This document shows positions 33,234 to 44,101 of a DNA stretch of 64,000 nt, piece after piece. The stretch is from the NCBI GenBank assembly GCA_907163345.1, contig CAJQUN010000013.1, positions 9,718,307-9,782,306 of the forward strand, read 5' to 3'. Source of the stretch: Haberlea rhodopensis. Lineage: Eukaryota > Streptophyta > Magnoliopsida > Lamiales > Gesneriaceae. Within the stretch, counting starts at the first letter, position 1, and every line of letters begins with the position of its first letter. A program made the position numbers and the translations under genes. The notes beneath the pieces were generated by a model. The model saw only the letters and a list, made by a program, of their open reading frames with translations, did no database searches and was not told the DNA's origin.

Positions 33234-36200
33234 ATGGATGAATATCTCGCCCGCCTCAACACCCATGACGATCAATTAAACAACATCAGTTCTGCCATTA
33301 AAGATATCCTTCTTAAACTATCATCCATCGAATCGGCCATTACCATACCTCCCACCACTAAAACCTTAAACGGTGCATCGTCTTCATCAGCTAACATTGG
33401 TCATGTCAATATCTCAGACACTACCCATAACCCATTCCGTTCAATCAAACTAGAAATTCCAAAATTCAATGGGGATGATCCCCATGGTTGGCTATTTGCA
33501 GTAGACGAGTTCTTCGAATTTTACCAAACACCCGAAGAACAGCGCCTCACCTTGGTATCCTTTAGCCTCGAAGGCCCTGCTCGTGCTTGGTGGCAATGGA
33601 TGAAAATCAATCGCCAACTACACTCCTGGAATGGATTCACCAGTGCTCTTTTAGCTCGCTTTGGGCCATCAGATTATCGTGATCTTAAAGGAGAATTATC
33701 AAAACTCACCCAAAATACCACTGTACGAGATTATCATAATCAATTCGAAGCCCTCTCGAACCAAATCTCTGGTACTGACCCAGATTTTTTACGTGGATGT
33801 TTTGAATCTGGACTCAGACCCGACATCCGCCGTGAAGTCCGTCTACATCGTCCAACCTCACTTCTTCAAGCATTTAGCATCGCTAAACTTATGGAAGATA
33901 AATTCCTTGATACGACCAATTTGTCCACTAAACCACGCATATTCCCTCACTTCATCACAAAACCTACGCCACCACTTTTACCAACACCCATTCCAACTAC
34001 GAACCCAGGTCGCACACCACTCCCATTTCGTCGCCTCACACCAACTCAAATGGCAGAAAGGCGAGACAAAGGTCTCTGCTACAACTGCGATGAAAAATTC
34101 CACAAAAAGCACAATTGTAAAGGCAAGATTTATCTGCCTATTATGGACGAAGATTCACCGGAACCAACGCTAGATGATCTCCTTGACTTCTCTCATAATC
34201 CTGATCAACAAACAGATACCATAAATGAGGAAACAACAACACCAGCCATCAGTTATCACGCACTAGCAGGCCATTATTCTTCACAAACACTCCGACTACA
34301 AGGCATTATCAACGGCACGACAATTCAGGTACTGATTGACAGTGGCTCCACTCATAATTTTATACAGGAACGTCTTGCCAAGCATTTGGGGCTCCCTATT
34401 ACGCCATCACCTAATTTTACAGTCATGGTTGGCAATGGTGAGACCTTACATTGTTTAGGTCAGTGTTCCACAGTGGAGATATCCATTCAAGGACATTCAT
34501 TCGCCGTCGAATTTTTCGTGTTACCGATTCAAGGTGCTGAAGCTGTTCTTGGAGTACAATGGCTGGCCACACTAGGTGATATTGTTACCAATTACCAACG
34601 CCTGTCCATGCATTTTACGTGCAAAAACAAAAAAATAACATTGCAAGGAAAATCTGTTGCAAATCTGGAGCAAGTTCAATTTCATCAACTCAAACGATTA
34701 TATAACACACAATCAATTGCCTCTTTTTTCCACATATTACCACTATCCCAACCATCCCACCAATATCTACAACCAATATATACCACTCATCCACATATCC
34801 AATCCCTATTACAAGAATTTCCATCGATTTTTACAGAACCAGACAAATTACCACCACATAGAACTACCGATCATCGCATACCATTACTACACAACACCTC
34901 ACCAGTTAGCACTCGACCATATAGATATCCCCATTACCAAAAAAATGAGATAGAACACCTCATTCGTGACATGCTCCATTCGGGTACTATTCGACCCAGC
35001 ACGAGTCCCTTCTCTTCACCAGCTTTATTAGTAAAAAAGAAAGACGGCACATGGCGTTTTTGTGTCGATTACAGAGCTCTAAATGCAATTACTATACCCG
35101 ATAAATTTCCCATGCCAACTGTTGATGATATGTTAGATGAATTACATGGCGCAACAATTTTTTCGAAACTCGACTTGAGAGCTGGCTTCCATCAAATCAG
35201 TATGGCTCCAGAAGACATTTTTAAAACAGCATTTCGCACTCACGAAGGACACTACGAATTCATCGTAATGCCTTTTGGACTACGAAATGCACCAGCCACA
35301 TTTCAAAGCCTCATGAACTCTATATTACAACCTTATTTACGTCGCTTTGTAACTGTATTTTTTGACGATATTCTTATTTACAGTGCTTCACTAGATGATC
35401 ACATCCACCATCTTCAATTGGTCTTACAATGTTTAATGGACAACTCGTTGTTCGTCAAAAAATCCAAGTGTGTTTTTGGCCAGTCCGAAGTTGCATACCT
35501 CGGACACATTGTCAATTCTGTGGGAGTTCATCCCGATCCTTCAAAAATTCAAGCGATCGAGTCGTGGTATTCACCATCTTCACTCAAGAATCTTCGAGCT
35601 TTCCTTGGCCTAGCAGGATATTACCGAAAGTTTGTTAGAAATTTCGCTCATATCGCAACTCCCTTGACAGCCCTACTTAAGAAAGATTCATTCGCATGGT
35701 CAGAAACTGCGGAATCAGCATTCCAAGCTCTCAAAATTGCCTTAACACAAACACCAGTTTTAACTTTACCCAACTTCAAACTTCCGTTTGTAATAGACAC
35801 TGATGCTTCTGGCCGTGGGATCGGCGCTGTTCTACATCAAAATGGACATCCTATAGCTTATTTCAGCAAGAAACTCAACTCCAAAATGCAAGCCGCATCA
35901 ACTTATGAACGTGAATTATTTGCCATCACCGAAGCTGTCAGCAAATGGCGACCATATCTCATGGGTAGCCGCTTTACTATTCGCACAGATCAACAAAGCA
36001 TAAGGGAACTGACTTCACAGACAATACATACTTCGGCTCAACAACGATTTCTTATCAAATTATTGGGGTATGATTTCTCTATCGAATATAAACCAGGTAT
36101 CACCAACAAAGTAGCAGACGCCTTGTCTCGATCATTTCACGAGGATACTTCACCACAGGTTCTATTGCTCACATCCATTTCCGACCCTTTATTGGCCGAT

Positions 36201-37823
36201 TTACGTCTTGAAACATCTCAACACCCCGAACTTCAAAGCCTGCTCCACAAAATTAATTCTCACATGGAGGGATTCTCCAAATTATCCATCAGAGAGGGCC
36301 TTATATTCCTTAATGGCCGTATTGTGATAGCTACAGATTCACAACATAAAACACGAATTATATCGGATTTTCATTCGAGCCTCATCGGAGGACATGGCGG
36401 TTTCCGCAAGACATTCACCCGCATATTTCCCCTATACTACTGGCCTAACATGCGCACTGATATCAAAGAATTCATCCGCTCCTGCCCCACCTGCCAAGTC
36501 ACAAAATATCAACCCTCTGCTCCAGCGGGCCTTCTTCAACCACTGCCAATTCCAAGTATGGTTTGGGAAGACGTCTCTATGGACTTCATTATCGGTCTTC
36601 CACTTTCTGGAGGCAAAGCAACAATTATGGTTGTAGTGGATCGTCTCTCTAAATATGCCCATTTCTCCGCATTACCTGCCAGATTTTCAGCGCCATTGGT
36701 AGCTCAAGTTTTTATTACAGATATTTGCAAACTTCATGGCATTCCAAAGACTATAGTGTCCGACCGTGACCGCATCTTCGTCAGTCATTTTTGGCGAGAA
36801 TTATTCAGATTATATGGAACCAAACTTTGTTTTAGCACAGCCAACCATCCACAAACAGATGGGCAAACCGAGGTTACAAATAGAGGTCTTGAACAATATT
36901 TACGTTGCTTCACGATGGACAAACCCAACTCTTGGCTGTCATTTCTTCCTTGGGCAGAATACTCTTACAACACATCATTTCACTCCTCAACAGGCTACTC
37001 ATCATTTCAAATATTGTATGGTAGACAACCACCTCCTATCCACCCTTATCAAGAAAGAAACACCACTGTTGAAGCCGTAGAACACACACTCATGGAGCGA
37101 GACCACATACTGAGAGACCTCAAAATTAATTTACAACGCACACAAAATCGAATGACTCAAACCGCAAACAAAAAGCGGCGTGACGTCCAATTCAATCTGG
37201 GTGATTTAGTCCTAGTTAAACTACAACCTTATCGCCAAACTTCATTACGCCACAAACGTTTTTCCAAATTAAACCGTCGTTTCTATGGACCATATCCTAT
37301 TCTAGCCAAAATCGGACCCATCGCATATCGCTTACAACTTCCCACTTACTCTCGTATTCACCCAGTGTTCCATGTCTCATTACTCAAACCATACCACCAA
37401 AACCATAACTTACACCCTCTACCATTGTCACAGCAGGAATTCGAACATCATCCTATTATCACTCCTCTTCAGGTGATCAATACAAGACATATACAAACTG
37501 ATCGAGGTACACAAAGAGAGCTTTTGATCCAATGGAAAGAATCCCCACCTGAAGAATCAACTTGGATCCCACTACAAGAGTTTAAAGAGGCCCATCCATC
37601 TTTTGACCTTGAGGACAAGGTCTGTCTCGATGACCAAGGGGAAATTGATACGAACACAAATGCTACTAGCCACAACAGACCCATACGACTGAGGATGGAA
37701 CCGAGATGGCATCAGGATTACACCATCAACCTTCTGGAAGACTCATGGAACCAAGAGAAAGATTCCATGATAACCAACACAACAAGCACTGATATTATGG
37801 TTACAACAAATTCTGATTATTAA
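33234..37823 (+). CDS. Gypsy gag-pol polyprotein, uninterrupted
   Basis: One frame of 1529 codons. Domains by approximate residue: gag capsid 70-225; zinc knuckle CYNCDEKFHKKHNC 282-295 (CX2CX4HX4C); aspartic protease with LIDSGSTHNF about 366-375; RT with FCVDYRALN and the catalytic FFDD near 707-710; RNase H with DTDASGRGIGAVL from about 854; integrase zinc region ending CPTCQ near 1087; integrase core with MDF (about 1115), VSDRD (about 1175) and TEV (about 1211); GPY/F module with FYGPYPILAKIGPIAY; chromodomain-like LLIQWKESPPEESTW about 1425-1440. The last 59 residues are encoded inside the 3' LTR. All key catalytic residues are present. No frameshift separates gag and pol, unlike in the minus-strand element of this window. 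Confidence 0.95.
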   Translation: MDEYLARLNTHDDQLNNISSAIKDILLKLSSIESAITIPPTTKTLNGASSSSANIGHVNISDTTHNPFRSIKLEIPKFNGDDPHGWLFAVDEFFEFYQTPEEQRLTLVSFSLEGPARAWWQWMKINRQLHSWNGFTSALLARFGPSDYRDLKGELSKLTQNTTVRDYHNQFEALSNQISGTDPDFLRGCFESGLRPDIRREVRLHRPTSLLQAFSIAKLMEDKFLDTTNLSTKPRIFPHFITKPTPPLLPTPIPTTNPGRTPLPFRRLTPTQMAERRDKGLCYNCDEKFHKKHNCKGKIYLPIMDEDSPEPTLDDLLDFSHNPDQQTDTINEETTTPAISYHALAGHYSSQTLRLQGIINGTTIQVLIDSGSTHNFIQERLAKHLGLPITPSPNFTVMVGNGETLHCLGQCSTVEISIQGHSFAVEFFVLPIQGAEAVLGVQWLATLGDIVTNYQRLSMHFTCKNKKITLQGKSVANLEQVQFHQLKRLYNTQSIASFFHILPLSQPSHQYLQPIYTTHPHIQSLLQEFPSIFTEPDKLPPHRTTDHRIPLLHNTSPVSTRPYRYPHYQKNEIEHLIRDMLHSGTIRPSTSPFSSPALLVKKKDGTWRFCVDYRALNAITIPDKFPMPTVDDMLDELHGATIFSKLDLRAGFHQISMAPEDIFKTAFRTHEGHYEFIVMPFGLRNAPATFQSLMNSILQPYLRRFVTVFFDDILIYSASLDDHIHHLQLVLQCLMDNSLFVKKSKCVFGQSEVAYLGHIVNSVGVHPDPSKIQAIESWYSPSSLKNLRAFLGLAGYYRKFVRNFAHIATPLTALLKKDSFAWSETAESAFQALKIALTQTPVLTLPNFKLPFVIDTDASGRGIGAVLHQNGHPIAYFSKKLNSKMQAASTYERELFAITEAVSKWRPYLMGSRFTIRTDQQSIRELTSQTIHTSAQQRFLIKLLGYDFSIEYKPGITNKVADALSRSFHEDTSPQVLLLTSISDPLLADLRLETSQHPELQSLLHKINSHMEGFSKLSIREGLIFLNGRIVIATDSQHKTRIISDFHSSLIGGHGGFRKTFTRIFPLYYWPNMRTDIKEFIRSCPTCQVTKYQPSAPAGLLQPLPIPSMVWEDVSMDFIIGLPLSGGKATIMVVVDRLSKYAHFSALPARFSAPLVAQVFITDICKLHGIPKTIVSDRDRIFVSHFWRELFRLYGTKLCFSTANHPQTDGQTEVTNRGLEQYLRCFTMDKPNSWLSFLPWAEYSYNTSFHSSTGYSSFQILYGRQPPPIHPYQERNTTVEAVEHTLMERDHILRDLKINLQRTQNRMTQTANKKRRDVQFNLGDLVLVKLQPYRQTSLRHKRFSKLNRRFYGPYPILAKIGPIAYRLQLPTYSRIHPVFHVSLLKPYHQNHNLHPLPLSQQEFEHHPIITPLQVINTRHIQTDRGTQRELLIQWKESPPEESTWIPLQEFKEAHPSFDLEDKVCLDDQGEIDTNTNATSHNRPIRLRMEPRWHQDYTINLLEDSWNQEKDSMITNTTSTDIMVTTNSDY

Positions 37824-38023
37824 GTTTGTTATCATCATTTCATTCTGTTAGTTTGTTAAAGATGCTCTTTGTAGAGGGAAGGGAGAGAGATGTATATAAG
37901 TGAGGAATGAATGAACGAAGGCTTATGCCATTTTTCTATCAAAAGTATTTCCTTGTTCTTATTCTTCTTTCTGGAGTTTGGGTATCCTCCTAATTACCCC
38001 TCAAACACATCATTAAGCTACCA
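37646..38023 (+). repeat. 3' LTR of the plus-strand gypsy element
   Basis: This 378-bp LTR starts inside the pol frame, whose stop lies at 37821-37823, and ends GCTACCA at 38023. Confidence 0.95.
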
Positions 38024-38620
38024 TCTATGCACATGTAGCCAAGATGCATCAACTCGAGTACTGCATTTGATGACAGTATCAAAGGAACACTCTTTATATA
38101 TGTAACAAAGATGCATCAACTCGAGTAAAGTTCTATAAAACAATAGTATTTTTTGTTTAATATACTCATGTTAGCAAGTGATATTCGAACTAGGGGCAAC
38201 AAAAATGTCTTTGTCGGCATTAGTGATGTAAAATGTGTCAGAGTTGGCTCGTGGGGGCATTTGTTCCAAGTCAAGTCCAAATACTTACATTTTTGTTTAA
38301 AAGCTTACGAGTTAGTTCACGAGCTTTTAATTATCATCGTCGTCGTCGTTATAATAATAATTATTTATACAATGAATGTATATTATAAATGTTTTAAATA
38401 CTATGATACTTAAAAAGATCAATTTTTACAAATAATTGTCTCTGTGATTAAAATGTGTTCAGGTTTATATTTTATAATATAATATAGGCAAAAAAATCCA
38501 TCCATCTTATTTATGAGATGGAAATAGTACGATATTAAATTGAACTCTTTTATAGATATTGATAACTAAAATTGATGAGAGTGAAATCTTTGATATTTAT
38601 GTTTTCATAGCATAAAATGG
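38024..38620. other. Intergenic DNA right of the gypsy element
   Basis: A 20-bp direct repeat, AAGATGCATCAACTCGAGTA, occurs at about 38041-38060 and 38108-38127. A (CGT)n then ATAATAATTATT simple tract lies near 38338-38365. No gene was seen. Confidence 0.5.
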
Positions 38621-38781
38621 GAAATACTTCTATACACCCGGTTTGAACCCAACTTATACATCAACTGAATATTAATACACAACATCTTTTAAATAAAAAA
38701 TACATAAAATAATATATCAACAATTTTAAACAAATCATATTAAGTTGATGCTCAAATCAGATCCATACAAGTATTTTTCGA
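38621..38781. mobile_element. AT-rich MITE, family A, best copy
   Basis: The ends form long imperfect inverted repeats: left GAAATACTTCTATACACCCG then TTTGAACCCAACTTATACAT; right TATTAAGTTGATGCTCAAAT then GATCCATACAAGTATTTTTC. It is non-coding. Related pieces occur at 6203-6312, 7470-7585, 9370-9442 and 16046-16130. Confidence 0.55.
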
Positions 38782-41700
38782 TAACGAATACTACTTTAAT
38801 AATAAAAACGGGATGTCTGCCAACTAACCGGAAAATACTTGTTTATAAAGACCAAGATATATGGATATGTATGTATATGTTTGTATGTGTATTGGTGTTT
38901 GTAAGAACATGTGTATAGAAGTGGGACCACAACTAACCCATTCTTCCCAAAACCAGTTGACTTTGATTAACATATCTTGTCGGGATACTTATTGTAATGC
39001 ATCGATATGCATCATATATGTTTGATGTGATTAGTGCGTAATTATGTGATAATTACGACATGATGTAAACTCAGGTTGAACAGAGTATGATAAGAATATG
39101 ACAAGTATATGACCTTTCATTATATTTTGACACAATGTTTAGTTGCTAGTTGAGAACACATTCATAAACTTATGTATTGGCTTGAAGAAGTGCTACATGG
39201 TTTGGTGCATATGTAGCAAGAGAAATTATGTTCATGTTATGTGTATGAAATAATATGAATCACACATAATTGGACACTAAGGAGACATGAATTTGATTTG
39301 GAATTGAATGTGAATTTCAGTTGCATTTCACATGCATTAAAGGAAAATGTTGGAAGCTATATGAACAAAATTCAGATTGTGAAACTCGTAACACACCTTA
39401 AAACACCTACAAATCTCTACAAACACTCCCTCTCAAACCCTTGCTCTTTTGTGCAACTTTTACTTGAATTTAAACTTGGAAATCAAGCTGCAACTTGGTT
39501 AGGAAGTGAATCAAAGCTATTTAGTAAGATTTGTTATAGCATATAATGTGTATAGTTCAATCACTTGAGCATGGTAGTGAATAATTAATGTTTCTTGATT
39601 GGTATGCATGAAATTAAGGAGCATAACTTAAGATAAGATGAAAAATGTGCATATCATGCTTTAATATGACTTTGATGCAAGTTTGAAAGTTTGATTTGAG
39701 GTGTGGAGGTGGAACCATGAGGATAAGTTCAAAAATCGCCAAGTTCTGAAATTTTCAGCGGCGATCGATCGCAAGCCCTATGACGATCGGTCGCCGAAAC
39801 AAAGTAAAAATTAAGGCGGTGAAAAGTATTGGCGATCGATCAGTGAAAACATGGATCGATCGAGAGATAGTGGTGCTCGATCGCGTTAAACATGACATTT
39901 TGGCGATCGATCGGGGCTAATGGGCAATCGATCGCTAGGGTTTGAATTTTGAAAAATGTTATATTTTGTTTGAATTTGCTGGTGAGGCCTATCATAACAT
40001 GATACATTGTTGGTATTCATGTGCACCATCACAGAGGACAGGACAGAGAGGCGGTTAAACATTGACGCCTGCCATTATATATTTTGTAGCGCACGACAGA
40101 TACGTGTTGACGTACGAGTATTGATCTTATTGTTGATGTGATGTTAATTACATGTGTTGAGATTGAGATGTATGATTGTTGTAATTATATTGTTGCACAT
40201 TCATATTGTTGAGGCATATAATTGATGCCATGATAAGTATGTTACTGTTGAGCATACAGTTGAGCTGTCATAACGTGTGAGGACGGAAATATGATATGTA
40301 CTGTTAATATGGGACGTGAAGGCTGAGTCACTGACATATTGAGCTGAGTGGCATATAATTTCGGTCCCGTTATAGCAGGATGATGGATGAGACATGTCAT
40401 GACATATTTGCATTTTGTTGTGCATGATACAGAGACAATCACAGTTGAGATATTACAATGTTTATTTATCGTATTTTGTATTCTTATTGACATGAGAATG
40501 AGATGGTTGTATATCAATACTCATGTTGTGTGATTGTTTCTGTAGGGACTCATAGAAGGGGGATGCCGGGATTCTGAGTCGACTTCTGCTGCGAGTTGAA
40601 CCACTGATTAGGATTTGAATATATTAGATTGCTCATCTGTACATGATGTAAATTATGTCAGGTTTTTGAAATATTATAATAACTGTTATAATATGACTCT
40701 TAATCAGTATGATCGTCTACTTAATTTTACTTTATAATTGTGTAATAATTGATTAAATAGCGAGACCCCACACTTATGTAACAAGGTAAATTTTGGGACA
40801 TTTTATGCCCTACCGTTATAAGTAGTTCGTTGGGCAATCCACGGTTCATGTAATAAAATTAGGCAAAATTGTAAAAAGGTATCACTTGTCAAAATTCTTA
40901 TCACCAACACCACTTCTCCTCTGCCGTCGAAATGCAAAGCACTCCGCCGGTTCCGCCGCATTGACGCTGTTTGTCCCTTAAGATGTATGAATCTCATTTG
41001 TAGAGTCGGGGGTGCTTAGGCTTGACACTCCGATTCCTTCAGATATTCCGTGAATCTTCAGTAGAAGACCAGCCGAGAAAAGATGGTTTAGATGTTGATT
41101 CTGTCTATACAACAAGTGAAAGATGCAGTAATGAAATAAGAACTACCTTCAGGCCTGATGCAGAGCTTTGCGAAGAATTGGAAGGCACAATTCTCTCTCT
41201 ATTGTATTTCTCATCGTCGATGTCGTCAATCACCTGTCGATATTCTTCAGAAACCTCCTGTATATCCTATAAGTAAGTTACTGTTCACGGTTGATTGTGT
41301 TTTGGGTCGAATTGTTTGGTTAATGAATTTGACATCGAAGCATGTATTTCATTTGGATGGTTTGTGAATGGATTTTGAAATGCATATAAGATACTTGTAT
41401 TTCAAATCATTATAGTTATATTATATTTACATAAATTAACAAAGAAATTTATTAAAAAAAAATTTATTAAAGAGATGAATTTGAACTACATTAAATATAA
41501 CTTAATTCAAATAATTAAATGGATTTGAAATCATTGTTTTAAAATTCACTTGTTCAAATTTCTCAATCCAAATACACAATTTGGGTTTTTAAGTATCACG
41601 CTCAATGCGCCCGCATTTGTTTGGAATTTTTTCTTTGAATATGAGGAAATAGATATCAAACTTTCCAGAATCTTTTTAGAAGATAAGTTGAGGATCTGTC

Positions 41701-41857
41701 CGGTGCATGTGTACCCACATGCATCGATCGCGTGCACCAGTGCACGGATGGTGCAATCTGATTTTTTTAGCGGTGTACGATGTGATGGTTGTGCACATAA
41801 AAACCCTATGTGCACTGCTCACCTATGCACAAAAAACCCTATTTGCATTGGTAGGAC
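38782..41857. other. Repeat-rich intergenic DNA
   Basis: No supported gene. 39761-39936 holds seven GATCGATC-type palindromic sites (separate entry). 40020-40800 has the look of LTR-retroelement non-coding DNA but no LTR pair could be matched. 41036-41190 is a short open stretch after a good acceptor (CCTTCAG) whose translation (IFRESSVEDQPRKDG and so on) is protein-like, but I do not recognise it. It may be an orphan exon. Confidence 0.4.
39761..39936. repeat. Cluster of GATCGATC palindromes
   Basis: Seven copies of CGATCGATCG or close variants (GCGATCGATCGC, ACGATCGGTCG, GCGATCGATC, GGATCGATCG, CTCGATCGCG, GCGATCGATCGG, CAATCGATCGC) fall within 176 bp of otherwise AT-rich DNA. The spacing is irregular. 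The function is unknown. Confidence 0.7.
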
Positions 41858-43004
41858 CTAAGTCATATAAGTCGGATGCGGATGCGGATGCGTGAGTGCG
41901 TCAATTTGCAAAAAATTTGAGTGCGGGTGCGCCTTAATGCGCCTATTAAAAATTAATAAATATATATATATATACATACACACTGATGAAATAAAGTTAA
42001 ACATACATAATATACATCATATTTAACAAACTCACATCATTATTATATTATTTACAAATTTACAATATGAAGTTCTTAACAACTTTGGTGTTTGCAGCTT
42101 TACCATTCTTAAAAAGCATTAAAATTAGATTTTATTGAAGAATCTAACATTTGCAGATTTGCAAAAATGTTATAGCCAGTGATATAACGTAATTTGAATC
42201 TTGTATTTGATCGTTCGTCTAGTAAGAATTCTCCGAAAAATATATTGTAGAAATAGAAATGAAGTATTAAAGTTTTGTTTTATTTTAAGATATAAAATAA
42301 TGAATTTAAAAAATGAAACCAAATTGTTCATATTTATTTCAACATGTTTGGTAATAGTATGAATTTATTAAAAATAACTCATATTATTTCCGGAGACTTA
42401 TATTATTACTTTATGAAATGACTAATATAAACATTTAAATTAACTCAATAAAAATAAAAAGTTTTATTTACAAAGTTCATTCTATTAATTTTCACGCAAA
42501 AAACTAAGATATCAAATTTATTATCATTTACTCTGCAAAATGTTACAAAATCACAGATTTATCATACTTTCTTTTATCACATATTTTAATCTTTCATATG
42601 TTATTATGTCTTTTCATGATTCATTATCTATCTATTTACCATATAATATAATTTTCTTACCAACCCGAAATACCTAGAAACCATAAAAAATCATCTAAAC
42701 CCAAAATCGAAGAATTTTTTTATAATTACAAAAAAAAAAAATCGGAGAATTAAGGAGGATTAACAAGACTTAGTAGCTTAGTGCGCGACTTAGTAAATCT
42801 TAATGCGTGAATTAGGAAATCTTAGTTCGGGAATTAGGAAATCTTAGTGCGCGAATTATAAAATCTTAGTGCGCGAACTAGAAATTCTTAAAGCGCGAAC
42901 TAGAAATTCTTAAGTCGCCTTAATGCGCCTCACGCGCACCGAGTTCGCCAGTTCGCGGCCGGAGCGCCAGTGCGTGGAGGGGGTAGGAGGATTATGTGAC
43001 TTAG
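41858..43004. mobile_element. hAT-like non-autonomous element with a tandem array
   Basis: The ends CTAAGTCATATAA and TTATGTGACTTAG are inverted with one mismatch. The exact 8-bp duplication GGTAGGAC flanks the element (41850-41857 and 43005-43012), which suggests a hAT-like transposase. The 1147-bp body has no coding frame. Its subterminal parts are rich in GATGCG, GTGCG and GCGCCTTA motifs, and 42777-42908 is a six-copy 22-bp array. Confidence 0.75.
42777..42908. repeat. 22-bp tandem repeat, six copies
   Basis: Six units of exactly 22 bp begin at 42777, 42799, 42821, 42843, 42865 and 42887. Each starts CTTA and holds a GYGCGNRAAYTAG-like core, with a few substitutions between units. It lies subterminally in the hAT-like element, where many transposons carry transposase-binding repeats. 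Confidence 0.9.
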
Positions 43005-43012
43005 GGTAGGAC

Positions 43013-44101
43013 TATATTTTGTCATTTCAATAAGAAATGAAATTATGTAAAATCATGTTTTTTTGGCGGACTGAACCGAAAATTGTTTTTCCACTTGGTA
43101 TCGGTCCGAAGTTGTGTCGTGGGTTGCATTATTACCGTTTTAGTTATTGGATATTAAAATTTTTCAATTAATACTCGAAGCTTGTACACAAACCAAAATC
43201 ATAGAACCATAATTGTAAATTAAAGTCAGAAAAATACATGGAAGTTATTAGTCGAAAAATGTATGCACGATAATCGGGTTATCGACAACGAATCCCCTAC
43301 GTTTTTCAAATAGGCAGATTACAACCGATAGTTTGAAAATATGCAGTTTACTCCTGTGTTTGAAAATAAATAGTTTACCCCCTATGATTTATGAAATTAG
43401 ATAGTTTATCTCATCTGGTTTGTGAATGTGTAAAACACTACATCTATGTTGATATGTTTGCAAATTAGAGGGGGTAACATGCCTAATTTGAAAACCACAT
43501 GAGGTAAGCTGTCTATTTACTAATCACATGAGGTAAAAAATTTATTATGGACATAGGGTAAAATATCTATTTATAAATCATATATGATAAAATATATATT
43601 ATCGACATTATATGAGATAAATTGACACTTAACTCACAATAATCACAAAATACGTTTCAATATTGTGCATAAGTGGTTCAAAGCACTAATATTCAATGGA
43701 TTCAATGCTCATGTTCATCATTTAATGAACCCAAAACATGAAAATGTAAATAGTTATTTTGCTCAATTTTATTCAGCTTGCACTCAAATTTCAGCCTACC
43801 TGTATTGAGAGAGGCATTTAACTCTTCTTCCGAGTTTGCCAGAATTGGAGATTTTTGTTATCAGTTTTACCGATATATAATTTTAATTTTTATCCACATT
43901 ATCCATTTATTTATATGTAAAACCTATATGACATATGGATTGTTTATTTTTGTTACATTTTGAAAGAAAAAAAAGTTACAATGTTATATAATTTTTTTAA
44001 TTAAAAAACTTACAATATTCAATATTTATTTTGTAAAATTTACTCTGGCGTTTCATATTAAAGTATATTATTTTAATTCGCCCTGTATTTCATGTAGGTC
44101 G
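43013..44101. other. Intergenic DNA upstream of EMB1270 with family C repeat
   Basis: 43290-43625 repeats phrases such as ATAGTTTACCCCCTATG and ACATGAGGTAAGCTGTCTAT in alternating orientation. Similar DNA recurs at 51640-52190 and 52370-52700. The EMB1270 promoter should lie in the last few hundred bases, possibly with a 5' UTR acceptor at CATGTAG (44092-44098). Confidence 0.45.

Larger units (their letters stand above)
32792..38023 (+). mobile_element. Ty3/gypsy chromovirus with intact gag-pol
   Basis: The 5' LTR is 32792-33170 and the 3' LTR is 37646-38023. Both begin TGATACGAAC and end GCTACCA. They differ by one substitution and one single-base indel, so insertion was very recent. A candidate primer-binding site, TTTGGTGCTCTCGTTGAG, starts one base after the LTR (33172); the tRNA was not assigned. 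One open frame (33234-37823) covers gag to chromodomain. A purine tract, AAGGGGAAA (37636-37644), precedes the 3' LTR. No 5-bp target-site duplication is visible. By sequence the element could be autonomous. It lies 640 bp downstream of PURA1. Confidence 0.95.

Noticed and set aside
42777..42908. CRISPR-like array
   Set aside because: The units are contiguous 22-bp tandem repeats without spacers, in a plant transposon.
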